Of a stretch of DNA of 13,466 bases, positions 5,744-12,942 are shown one piece after another. A program made the position numbers and the translations under genes. The first letter of the stretch is position 1. Each line of letters begins with the position of its first letter. The notes beneath the pieces are model-generated. The model was not told the origin of the DNA, did not search any database, and worked only from the letters and a program-made list of their open reading frames with translations. Source of the DNA: Acidobacteriota bacterium (lineage in GTDB: Bacteria > Acidobacteriota > Blastocatellia > Pyrinomonadales > Pyrinomonadaceae); contig JAEZIT010000052.1 of assembly GCA_023436495.1 (NCBI GenBank), positions 1 through 13,466 on the forward strand. The letters are read 5' to 3'.

Positions 5744-8104
5744 ATGAGAATTTTATTGGTTTTTATAATCGTATTTACAGCGGTCGCGGGAGCGGCGGCG
5801 CAAAATGGGTATTCGGTGAGCGGGACCGTGACGTTCGGCGGAGCGGCGGTGGAGGGAGCGGTGGTCACGCTGACGCGGGCGGGTGAAACCGAGCCGAAAT
5901 ACAAGGCTGCTTCAAATGCGGAGGGGACGTTTGGATTTTACGCGGCACCGGGCAACTATGTCCTGAAGGCGACGGCGATCCGCGATGGGAAAGAGATCGC
6001 GGCATCTGCGGAGGTCGCGGTAAGAGTAGGTAAACACGAGCGGTTCGAACTGCAATTGACGGAGGCCGGCGCGATACGCGAGACGGTGAATATTTCGGCG
6101 GATGCTGAGCAGCCCGTCGAACAGGTTTCCAAATCGGTGGACGTGATCGGCGGGCAGGAAATGCGCGAGCGCGCGGATTTTAGTTTGACGGAGAGCCTGC
6201 GGACGATACCGGGATTTCGGGTGCAGCAATTGGGCGGGTTCGGGCGGACGGCGTCGATAAAAACGCGGGGCCTGCGGAACCAGGACACGGCGATGCTGAT
6301 CGACGGCATTCGAATGCGCGACGCTTCATCGATAACCGGTGACGCGACCCCGTTTTTGAGCGACCTGACGCTGACGAGCGTGTCGAAGGTCGAGGTGCTG
6401 CGTGGTTCGGGTTCGTCGCTTTACGGCACGAACGCGATCGGCGGGACGATCGACCTTAGGACGCCGGAACCGCAGCCAGGAATGCACGGGCAAGTTTCCG
6501 GCGCGTTTGGCGGATACGGCCTCAGGCGATTTCGCGGAAATCTTTCGGACGGAACAAAGGACGGGAAATTCGGCTTTAACTTCGGGGCGTCGCGGACCGT
6601 CTATACGAAGGGGATCGACGGCGAGGACGACGCGCATAATACGAATTTTCAGGGCCGTGTCGAGCTTTCTCCGTGGACGCGATCCAACTTTTCGGGCAGA
6701 TTCTTTGTGACAGACGCGTACGTGCGGTTAAATTCCGATCCGGACACTCTCGGCGATCTGCCGGCATCGAATTTTGGTGTGATCGATGCTCAGCAGGGCG
6801 TGAATTTCGTGACGGACGTTAACGATCCCGATAACGCGCAGCGTTCAAAGCTGTTCAACGGACAATTCGTTTTTAATCACGTGATCAGCTCGGACCTTGT
6901 GTTTCAGGCTTATTATTCCGGGCTGAAGAGTTCGCGAAAGAATACTAACGGATCTCTCGGAAGCGGATTTCAGAGCGATTCGACGAGCATTTTCGACGGG
7001 CTGATACAGACGGCGAACGCTCATTTCGAGTGGACGCCGAATTCGGTGAACCGCATCACGGCGGGTTATGAATTCGAGCATGAAAAGTTTGGGAATAAAG
7101 GGTTTACACCGGACGGTGCCGGGAACTTCTTTACGCGTGCGTATCAGTCGAGCCATACGCTTTATGCGCAAGACCTGATCGGTCTGATGGACGGGCGGCT
7201 GCAATTGGCAGGCGGTTTCAGGGCGCAGTTTTTTGGGCTCGGTGATGCTAAATTCAGCCTGTCGAACGCGCCGTATTCGGGCGTTGCGTTGGAAGACCCG
7301 CCGGCGGCTTACACTTTCGACGGTTCGGCGTCGTATTTTTTCCGCAGCACGGGAACGAAATTGCGGGCGCATGCGGGCAGCGGCTATCGCGTGCCGTCGC
7401 TGTACGAGCGGTTCGGGACGTTTTACAGCAGCTTCGGAACGCCGAGCTTTATAGCGCTGGGAGATCCGTCACTGAAGCCGGAGCGTTCGGCGGCATTCGA
7501 CGCAGGGATCGAGCAGAATATCTTCGGCGATAAAGCGAGATTGTCGGCGGTTTATTTTTATACAAAATTGATCGATACGATCGGATTTGGGAACGTCGTG
7601 CCGCCCATCGGCGGGACGCAGCGGCCGTTCGGCGGTTATCTGAACCAGAACGGCGGGATCGCGCGCGGTGCGGAATTCAGCGGACGCGTGCGGCCTTCGT
7701 CGGGCACGGAAGTCTTTGTGTCATATACGTTTACCAACAGCGATCAACGCGAGCCGCAGGTGACGGGCAGCGGCGTGATCGACAGCCTCGGTATTGCCGA
7801 TCATCAATTCACGGCGGTGGCGACGCAGACGTTCGAGCGGTTCTGGATAAATCTGGACGTGACGGCGACGAGCTCATATCTTGCGCCGATATTCAGCAAT
7901 TCGTCGTTCTCGACGTATGTTTACCGCTTTGGCGGGATGAGGCGGGCGGATGTGACGGCAGGGTATACTTTCCCCATAAAAGGCGAGCGGATGAGCCTGA
8001 GGGTGTTCGGTACGGCCGAAAATCTGTTCGATCAGGAGTATTTCGAGAACGGATTCAGGACGTTCGGCAGGAACGGTCGTATCGGATTGAGTTTCGGGTT
8101 TTGA
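5744..8104 (+). CDS. TonB-dependent outer-membrane receptor, probable B12 porin
   Basis: This 786-residue outer-membrane receptor most likely imports cobalamin using energy from TonB. Residues 1-19 are a signal peptide (hydrophobic, ending AGAAA). Residues about 22-108 form a carboxypeptidase-regulatory-like beta domain (YSVSGTVTFGGAAVEGAVV, NAEGTFGFYAAPGNYVL), an extra N-terminal module absent from E. coli BtuB (about 614 residues). RETVNISAD (112-120) resembles a TonB box. The plug covers about 124-240, with TESLRTIPGF, IKTRGLRNQDTAMLIDGI and VEVLRGSGSSLYGTNAIGG. The rest is a 22-strand-type barrel with an aromatic C-terminal FGF, as needed for BAM recognition. ATG 5744 is preferred over TTG 5699 because it gives a clean signal peptide and avoids translating the heptamer array. 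No Shine-Dalgarno is visible. Assignment to B12 rests on its position behind btuFCD under the riboswitch. Confidence 0.9.
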   Translation: MRILLVFIIVFTAVAGAAAQNGYSVSGTVTFGGAAVEGAVVTLTRAGETEPKYKAASNAEGTFGFYAAPGNYVLKATAIRDGKEIAASAEVAVRVGKHERFELQLTEAGAIRETVNISADAEQPVEQVSKSVDVIGGQEMRERADFSLTESLRTIPGFRVQQLGGFGRTASIKTRGLRNQDTAMLIDGIRMRDASSITGDATPFLSDLTLTSVSKVEVLRGSGSSLYGTNAIGGTIDLRTPEPQPGMHGQVSGAFGGYGLRRFRGNLSDGTKDGKFGFNFGASRTVYTKGIDGEDDAHNTNFQGRVELSPWTRSNFSGRFFVTDAYVRLNSDPDTLGDLPASNFGVIDAQQGVNFVTDVNDPDNAQRSKLFNGQFVFNHVISSDLVFQAYYSGLKSSRKNTNGSLGSGFQSDSTSIFDGLIQTANAHFEWTPNSVNRITAGYEFEHEKFGNKGFTPDGAGNFFTRAYQSSHTLYAQDLIGLMDGRLQLAGGFRAQFFGLGDAKFSLSNAPYSGVALEDPPAAYTFDGSASYFFRSTGTKLRAHAGSGYRVPSLYERFGTFYSSFGTPSFIALGDPSLKPERSAAFDAGIEQNIFGDKARLSAVYFYTKLIDTIGFGNVVPPIGGTQRPFGGYLNQNGGIARGAEFSGRVRPSSGTEVFVSYTFTNSDQREPQVTGSGVIDSLGIADHQFTAVATQTFERFWINLDVTATSSYLAPIFSNSSFSTYVYRFGGMRRADVTAGYTFPIKGERMSLRVFGTAENLFDQEYFENGFRTFGRNGRIGLSFGF

Positions 8105-8128
8105 CGAATTTGTGCAAGTGAATGGCGG

Positions 8129-8151
8129 AATACTAAAGCCGCAGTATTTTT
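8129..8151 (+). terminator. Weak candidate terminator after the B12 operon
   Basis: AATACT (8129-8134) and AGTATT (8143-8148) form a 6-bp, AT-rich stem with an 8-base loop, followed by a short T-run to 8151. It lies 25 bases after the receptor stop codon and before the next gene's promoter. The position is right but the stem is weak. Confidence 0.4.
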
Positions 8152-8153
8152 CG

Positions 8154-8177
8154 TGGTAGAATCGGGCAATCGAGGTG
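8154..8177 (+). promoter_or_regulatory. Extended -10 promoter and ribosome-binding site of the Gly-rich protein gene
   Basis: TGgTAGAAT (8154-8162) is an extended -10 element with 5 of 6 matches; no good -35 accompanies it. GAGGTG (8172-8177) lies 6 bases before ATG 8184 and is the likely Shine-Dalgarno. This argues against the upstream in-frame GTG at 8175, which would sit within it. Confidence 0.45.
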
Positions 8178-8183
8178 TATATC

Positions 8184-8765
8184 ATGAAGAATAAGATGAT
8201 GTTTATCTTAATGTTAGGACTGTTCGCCGCAACGGTACCGGCGCAGGTGCGGACAGTGACCAACGCCGACCTTGAGAAATTCAGGCAGAAGAGGCTACAG
8301 GCCGAGCAGGAATACCGCGACAATTACGAACGCTGGGGATTTCCTTCGCCGGAAGAGCTCGACCGGCAGCGGGAACAGGACCGCGTGGATAATGAAGCAC
8401 TCGCGGAAAAACTGCGGGAAAACAGGCTCGAGCGTGAAAAGCTTGCGCTGGATAGGGCACGGCTGGCAAATGAATCACGCGGGATGTATTACGATCCGGG
8501 AATGGCGGGATATGCTCCCTATGCGGGCGGTATCGGATTTTCGTATGGCGGCGGATTCGGCGATGGTTTTCGCGGGCGGAGGCGCGGCGGATCTTTCGGC
8601 AGTTTCGGACAAAGCGGGTATTACGCGGGCGGGCAATTTTGGCCCAGGCCGCTGCCGCAGCCGAACATTCGATTCAATAATCGCGGGCGGAGCCGGATAA
8701 TTTTCGGGACCGGCGGCGTACGCGGACGCATCGGCAGCGGACATCGGTTATCGAGGCCGCGGTAA
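8184..8765 (+). CDS. Secreted protein with charged helix and Gly/Arg-rich tail, function unknown
   Basis: I do not recognise a family with a known function. The 193-residue product has a signal peptide (1-20, cleavage after VPA). Residues about 25-98 are highly charged and probably a long alpha-helix or coiled coil, including NADLEKFRQKRLQAEQEYRD and WGFPSPEEL. A Gly/Tyr/Phe-rich region follows (about 105-150, GFSYGGGFGDGF), then a Pro/Asn/Arg-rich basic tail ending GHRLSRPR. There are no cysteines and no enzyme motif. The ATG at 8184 is chosen for its GAGGTG ribosome-binding site at 6 bases and its direct entry into the signal sequence. It stands alone between the B12 operon and gatB with its own probable promoter. 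A structural or envelope-associated role is only a guess; low-complexity tails of this type are common in Gram-negative exported proteins. Confidence 0.85.
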   Translation: MKNKMMFILMLGLFAATVPAQVRTVTNADLEKFRQKRLQAEQEYRDNYERWGFPSPEELDRQREQDRVDNEALAEKLRENRLEREKLALDRARLANESRGMYYDPGMAGYAPYAGGIGFSYGGGFGDGFRGRRRGGSFGSFGQSGYYAGGQFWPRPLPQPNIRFNNRGRSRIIFGTGGVRGRIGSGHRLSRPR

Positions 8766-8831
8766 CCTATAGACGCAGAATCTTTTGTATTTATACGAGG
8801 CGCGGATTATCATATTGATGATTCGCGTCAT

Positions 8832-8837
8832 TATACT
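8832..8837 (+). promoter_or_regulatory. Candidate -10 element for gatB
   Basis: TATACT lies 8 bases before the gatB ATG at 8846. If used, transcription would start at or beside the start codon, giving a leaderless or nearly leaderless mRNA. This fits the lack of a Shine-Dalgarno before gatB. No good -35 is spaced to it. A second possibility is TTGTAT and TATCAT about 20-50 bases further upstream with a 17-base spacer. Confidence 0.3.
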
Positions 8838-8845
8838 TTCAAAAG

Positions 8846-10315
8846 ATGAAAAACGGTTGGGAAGCAGTAATCGGAATGGAGATCCACGCGCAGCTTGCGA
8901 CGGAGACTAAGATCTTCTGCGGATGCAGCGTGGAATTCGGCGGGGAACCGAATTCGAACACATGCCCGGTGTGCCTGGGATTGCCGGGCGCGCTGCCTGT
9001 GTTGAATGACCGCGTGGTCGAATTGGGTGCGCGGGCGGCGCTTGCGCTGGGATTGGAGATACAGGAAACGTCGGTGTTTTCCAGGAAGAATTATTTCTAT
9101 CCCGACTTGCCGAAGGGATATCAGATTTCGCAGTATGACAAACCGTTCTCGGCGAACGGGCACCTGACGATCTTGACGTCGGAACGCGACGAACACGGCC
9201 GCGCTGCGGAATGGAAGCCGATGACCGTGCATATTCAGCGAATGCACCTCGAAGAAGACGCCGGAAAGAACGTGCACGAAGGGCTGCCGGACACGGACAA
9301 ATATTCGTACATAGACCTGAACCGTGCAGGCACACCGCTCGGCGAAATAGTGACGTCGCCGGATTTTCGCACATCGTGGCAAGCGTACGATTATGTGAAT
9401 CACGTGAGGCGCGCGCTGCAGTGGGTCGGGGCAAGCGACGCCGACATGGAGAAGGGAAACCTTCGCTGCGAGGCGAACGTTTCGGTCCGAAAGGTTGGCG
9501 AGACGGGTTTCAACAATAAGGTCGAGTTGAAAAACCTTAACTCCGTGAGGTTCATGCAGAAGGCGATCGAATACGAGATCGAACGCCAGATAGAGGCGCA
9601 CGAGAAGGGCGAATACGTTCATCAGGAAACACGCCTGTGGGACGAGAAGAACAACCAGACGCGAGTCATGCGTTCGAAAGAAGACGCGCACGATTACAGA
9701 TATTTTCCGGAACCGGACCTGCAGCCGCTGGCGATCTCGGCCGAATTTATCGAAGGTGTAAAGCGTGAGATGCCGGAACTGCCGGATGCAATGCACCAGA
9801 GGTTCATGGAGACTTACGGATTAGGATTCGCAGACGCTTCGCAAATGGTCGGCGATAAATCGTTGGCGGAATTTTTCGAAAAGGCGGCGAAGGCGACGGG
9901 GAATGCGAAGCTGACGGCAAACTGGATCCTGGGAGAGCTGACGCGCGAACTGAACAATTCGGGGAAGACAGCCGCTGAAAGTCCCGTAACGGCGGAAGGG
10001 CTTGCAGAATTACTGAAGACGGTCGAATCCGGAAAGATCAATAATAACCAGGGCAAAGAAGTGCTCGTGGAAATGTTTGCGACGGGAAGATCTGCCGCAG
10101 AAGTGATAAGCGAGAAAGGTTTCGAACAAGTTTCGGACACCGGAGCGATCGAGAAGATCGTTGACGACGTAATTGCCAGTAATCAGCAAAACGTCGATTC
10201 GTATCGCGGCGGAAACGAGAAGCTGTTCGGCTTTTTCGTTGGGCAGGTTATGAAGGCTTCGGGTGGAAAGGCAAATCCGAAGGTCGTGAACGAGGTGCTC
10301 AAACAGAAATTATAG
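8846..10315 (+). CDS. gatB: Asp-tRNA(Asn)/Glu-tRNA(Gln) amidotransferase subunit B
   Basis: This is subunit B of the GatCAB amidotransferase, which converts mischarged Glu-tRNA(Gln) or Asp-tRNA(Asn) to the correct amide form in the cytoplasm. GatB binds the tRNA and activates the carboxylate using ATP; GatA supplies ammonia. The 489-residue product is full length. It begins with WEAVIGMEIHAQL, then cysteines C25, C27, C40 and C43 (CxC...CPVC, a probable metal site), YPDLPKGYQISQYD (85-98), the family signature IDLNRAGTPLGEI (156-168) and VELKNLNSVRFMQKAIEYEI (226-245). A C-terminal YqeY-like tRNA-binding domain follows from about residue 340. gatA and gatC are not in this window. No Shine-Dalgarno is visible. 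The stop codon overlaps the ribosome-binding site of the next gene, so gatB probably heads a four-gene operon. Confidence 0.97.
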   Translation: MKNGWEAVIGMEIHAQLATETKIFCGCSVEFGGEPNSNTCPVCLGLPGALPVLNDRVVELGARAALALGLEIQETSVFSRKNYFYPDLPKGYQISQYDKPFSANGHLTILTSERDEHGRAAEWKPMTVHIQRMHLEEDAGKNVHEGLPDTDKYSYIDLNRAGTPLGEIVTSPDFRTSWQAYDYVNHVRRALQWVGASDADMEKGNLRCEANVSVRKVGETGFNNKVELKNLNSVRFMQKAIEYEIERQIEAHEKGEYVHQETRLWDEKNNQTRVMRSKEDAHDYRYFPEPDLQPLAISAEFIEGVKREMPELPDAMHQRFMETYGLGFADASQMVGDKSLAEFFEKAAKATGNAKLTANWILGELTRELNNSGKTAAESPVTAEGLAELLKTVESGKINNNQGKEVLVEMFATGRSAAEVISEKGFEQVSDTGAIEKIVDDVIASNQQNVDSYRGGNEKLFGFFVGQVMKASGGKANPKVVNEVLKQKL

Positions 10316-10325
10316 GAGCGAAAAT

Positions 10326-11288
10326 ATGGTTGGGCGAATAATCGCGATTGTTGTGATGATCGGATCGGCAGGTATTGCCGAATTTGCCCAGCGGCCGACG
10401 CCGACGCCGGAGCCGAACAGGACCGGAACGCCTGCGGCCCCGATGCCGCAGAGAGACCCTGAGCGACGGGTACGCGAGAACAATCCGGATTGGGATGAGA
10501 CGCAGACGGTCGACCAACTGGCGAGGCTGAAAGAGTTGACCGACGTCATTTACCGAAAGCCTACGAAACAGGAACTTGCCGCCGTGTCCGTGCGGCCTGA
10601 ATTCCAAAAGAAATATTCGCAATTCCTTTCACGCCCGGACACAGGAATATTCAAGTTAGTAAATTTTGAATGTGCCAAGGCCGCACAGGTCGTTTCGGCG
10701 GACGAGCGCTGTTTGAAATTGACGATGCCCGGCGGCGCCGGGTCCTTCTCATTCAGGACGAAGAATTATCGTATCAGGCACCTGGCAGACCTGACGCTGA
10801 CGGAAGGAAGGCTGCGGACGACGGGTGTTTTGATGAATGGATTGTTCGCGGAACTCGGTGATGTTCCGATCGAATCAGTGACGCTTGCTACGCCGGCGGC
10901 AGCGGCGCTCGCTTCGGTAAAGGCGGCAGTGGATGCATCGGAGGTCGAAGCGATCGCGAAGCGGTTCGAAACAGGTGACTTCCAAGGCGATGTGATGCTG
11001 AAAGTCTCGGCGGAGCCGGCGGTGAACACGACATACCTCATGCGCGCGATCGGGTATCGGGGAAAAGTGAAAAAGGCCCTGGGCGGCGTTCCGTATAACG
11101 AGATGGATTTCGACCGCCGCCGTGACGTGATCGCGGCGTTTCGCGTTGTAGATATCGACACGGATGGAAGTGTGACGATCGTATGGCAGCGGTTGTCGGA
11201 AACGGAGTCGCCAAAGATCGATACCGAAGAAAAGGACGAAAAGAAACGCAGCGACGGAGCAAGTAGTTTTGTGGCGGGAACCCGGTAA
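10326..11288 (+). CDS. Secreted protein of unknown function, paralogue A
   Basis: I do not recognise a characterised family. The 320-residue product has a short signal peptide (about 1-21), then a Pro/Thr-rich linker (24-45, TPTPEPNRTGTPAAP). Next is a helical segment with VIYRKPTKQE (74-83). The core has C116-x12-C129, KLTMPGGAGSFSFR (131-144) and RHLADL (151-156). NGLFAELGDV (171-180) and TYLMRAIGYR (236-245) follow, with a C-terminal block FDRRRDVIAAFRVV...SVTIVWQ (262-288) and a charged, disordered tail. The Cys pair could form a disulfide in the periplasm. A good ribosome-binding site, AGGAG, overlaps the gatB stop codon (TAGGAG, 10313-10318) and sits 7 bases before the ATG. It is clearly homologous to the next gene, and both probably arose by tandem duplication. 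No enzyme motif is visible. Confidence 0.9.
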   Translation: MVGRIIAIVVMIGSAGIAEFAQRPTPTPEPNRTGTPAAPMPQRDPERRVRENNPDWDETQTVDQLARLKELTDVIYRKPTKQELAAVSVRPEFQKKYSQFLSRPDTGIFKLVNFECAKAAQVVSADERCLKLTMPGGAGSFSFRTKNYRIRHLADLTLTEGRLRTTGVLMNGLFAELGDVPIESVTLATPAAAALASVKAAVDASEVEAIAKRFETGDFQGDVMLKVSAEPAVNTTYLMRAIGYRGKVKKALGGVPYNEMDFDRRRDVIAAFRVVDIDTDGSVTIVWQRLSETESPKIDTEEKDEKKRSDGASSFVAGTR

Positions 11289-11295
11289 GTGATGG

Positions 11296-11319
11296 TACGA
11301 GCACGGCTCGTAAAGGAGG
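11296..11319 (+). promoter_or_regulatory. Hairpin abutting a perfect Shine-Dalgarno
   Basis: TACGAGC (11296-11302) and GCTCGTA (11306-11312) form a perfect 7-bp stem with a 3-base ACG loop. Its last base is the first base of AAAGGAGG (11312-11319), a full anti-16S complement 5 bases before ATG 11325. There is no U-tract, so it is not an intrinsic terminator. It could protect or tune translation of the downstream paralogue. Confidence 0.7.
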
Positions 11320-11324
11320 CCGAG

Positions 11325-12218
11325 ATGAAAAGTTTTATCTTTCTTCTGGCGATTTTACTGATATTTGCGGCAATCGCGGCGGCACAGGCTGGACCGGCGA
11401 GGGACATCGAGGGTGAACAGCGGCGGGCACGCGTCGAAGCGTTCAACCAGTCCGTCGATCGGCTTAGGAACCTGGACAAACTGCCGAAAAGGGTCGATCC
11501 GAACGCGGATTTTGCTGTTTACACGTCAAGGATCAGGCCGCTTTACCGACGGCCGACAAAGGCGGAGTCTGATCTGCTTGCTCCCGCGGAAGAGGACCTT
11601 CGCGCGGCCGCGGCAGGGAAAGGCCTAGCGGTCGTAAAGCTTATTGCCGACCGCGGATGCAGCAAGGACGTTTTTGTTGCGGTAGTGAGCCCGCATTGCG
11701 AAAAATATTCCATGCCCGGCGCGGGTTCCGCTTATTCATTCAGGATCGGGAGCCATTGGCTACGGCATTTGGGCGACCTTAATTTTGACGGCAGGCGTTT
11801 TGAAGCTTCGCGGGGAGAATTGACGAACGGCATCATCGCCGATATCGGCGATGTGTCATTGGATAAGATCGGACGCGAACATCCGGTGTTTGCGACAATG
11901 TCGGGATTTAAAGCGCCCGCGGAGATAGAAAAGGCCGCCGGGCTGGCCGGGCTGCTGGAAAGCGGCATTCGCGATGGCGACATGGTTTACAGGGATTCGG
12001 CGGCGGTGCGGGAAGGATCGACATACCTGCTGCGGTCGATAGCGTATCGGGCCGAATCGATCAGGGTCGTCGATAGCGTTCCTTTCGACGAATTTGCTTT
12101 TGATGTGCGGAAGGACGTGCTGGCGGTATTCAGAGTCGTCCGGTACGTACCGGACGAAAGCGTGACGATCGTCTGGAAGTTACTTGAAAAGAAAGATTCT
12201 CCGAAATTGTGGAGATAA
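11325..12218 (+). CDS. Secreted protein of unknown function, paralogue B
   Basis: The 297-residue product is homologous to the preceding gene and of unknown function. A signal peptide spans 1-20 (SFIFLLAILLIFAAIAAA). It has no Pro-rich linker. Conserved blocks in the same order as paralogue A are LYRRPTKAE (73-81), C112-x12-C125, KYSMPGAGSAYSFR (127-140), RHLGDL (147-152), NGIIADIGDV (168-177), TYLLRSIAYR (233-242), PFDEFAFDVRKDVLAVFRVV (253-272) and SVTIVWKLL (279-287). The ATG at 11325 is chosen over the in-frame GTG at 11289 because of the perfect AAAGGAGG at 5 bases and the clean signal peptide. It ends 6 bases before the dehydrogenase start, so the two are likely translated from one mRNA. 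Conservation of the Cys pair with exact spacing suggests a structural disulfide. Confidence 0.92.
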   Translation: MKSFIFLLAILLIFAAIAAAQAGPARDIEGEQRRARVEAFNQSVDRLRNLDKLPKRVDPNADFAVYTSRIRPLYRRPTKAESDLLAPAEEDLRAAAAGKGLAVVKLIADRGCSKDVFVAVVSPHCEKYSMPGAGSAYSFRIGSHWLRHLGDLNFDGRRFEASRGELTNGIIADIGDVSLDKIGREHPVFATMSGFKAPAEIEKAAGLAGLLESGIRDGDMVYRDSAAVREGSTYLLRSIAYRAESIRVVDSVPFDEFAFDVRKDVLAVFRVVRYVPDESVTIVWKLLEKKDSPKLWR

Positions 12219-12224
12219 AAATTT

Positions 12225-12941
12225 ATGGACGTGCAGGGAAAAGTTGCCGTTGTGACCGGCGGGACAAAGGGAATCGGGTACGCGATCGCGGAACGACTTG
12301 TCCGTGACGGGGCGAAGGTATTTGTCTGCGCGCGCGACCGCGGAGAATTGAAGGCGGCAGTCGGGAGACTGTCGGCATTGGGCGACGCGGACGGCGAGGT
12401 TTGCGACGTGCGAAGCGAGGACCAGGTGCGAATGATGCTTGCGGAGTGCGAGCGTGTCTTCGGGGGCGTCGATATTCTCGTCAACAACGCAGGGATCGGG
12501 ATAATGGGCAAGACAGTGGAGGAAATTTCCGGCGATGAATTTCGGCAGACGCTGGAGACGAATCTTTTCGGGTTATTTTATGCCTGCCACTACGCTATAC
12601 CGCTTATGAAAAAACGCGGCGGCGGATATATCATCAACATTTCGTCGTTGGCGGGCCAGAACCCGCATCCGAGAATGGCGGCGTACAATGCGTCGAAATT
12701 CGGCGTTAATGGATTTTCCGAAGCGATGATGCAGGAGGTCCGGCAGGACAATATTAAGGTTAGCTATATATGTCCGGGCAGCGTTAATACGTATTTCGGC
12801 GGCGACGAGCCGAACGAGCAGAACGCGTGGCAGCTTCAGCCCGAAGACATTGCGCAGACGGTTTCGGACCTGCTGAATATGGACCCGCGGGCACTGCCGA
12901 GCAAGGTCGAGATGCGGCCGAGCAGGCCGCCGGTGAAGTAG
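12225..12941 (+). CDS. Short-chain dehydrogenase/reductase (SDR family)
   Basis: This NAD(P)-dependent oxidoreductase of the classical SDR type is cytoplasmic, with unknown substrate. The 238-residue product has the cofactor motif TGGTKGIG (11-18), NNAG (87-90), catalytic Asn113, Ser141 in INISS, and the Y154-x3-K158 pair in YNASK, followed by PG (184-185). All catalytic tetrad members are present, so it should be active. Its C-terminus is short and ends in a basic RPSRPPVK. Residues after helix beta-2 (CARDRGEL) suggest NADP preference through Arg37, but this is an inference. A GGAG (12210-12213) lies about 11 bases before the ATG. It is the last gene of the gatB cluster; nothing in its sequence ties it to the secreted paralogues beyond position. 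Related activities range from 3-oxoacyl-ACP reduction to sepiapterin- or sugar-type reductions. Confidence 0.93.
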   Translation: MDVQGKVAVVTGGTKGIGYAIAERLVRDGAKVFVCARDRGELKAAVGRLSALGDADGEVCDVRSEDQVRMMLAECERVFGGVDILVNNAGIGIMGKTVEEISGDEFRQTLETNLFGLFYACHYAIPLMKKRGGGYIINISSLAGQNPHPRMAAYNASKFGVNGFSEAMMQEVRQDNIKVSYICPGSVNTYFGGDEPNEQNAWQLQPEDIAQTVSDLLNMDPRALPSKVEMRPSRPPVK

Positions 12942-12942
12942 T

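Noticed and set aside
8831..9796. Long open frame of 321 codons on the minus strand
   Set aside because: It lies wholly antisense to gatB, a clear conserved gene. The Arg/His-rich composition is that of a shadow frame in GC-rich DNA.
10766..11479. 237-codon minus-strand frame spanning both secreted paralogues
   Set aside because: Antisense to two homologous genes whose shared protein motifs prove the plus strand is coding.
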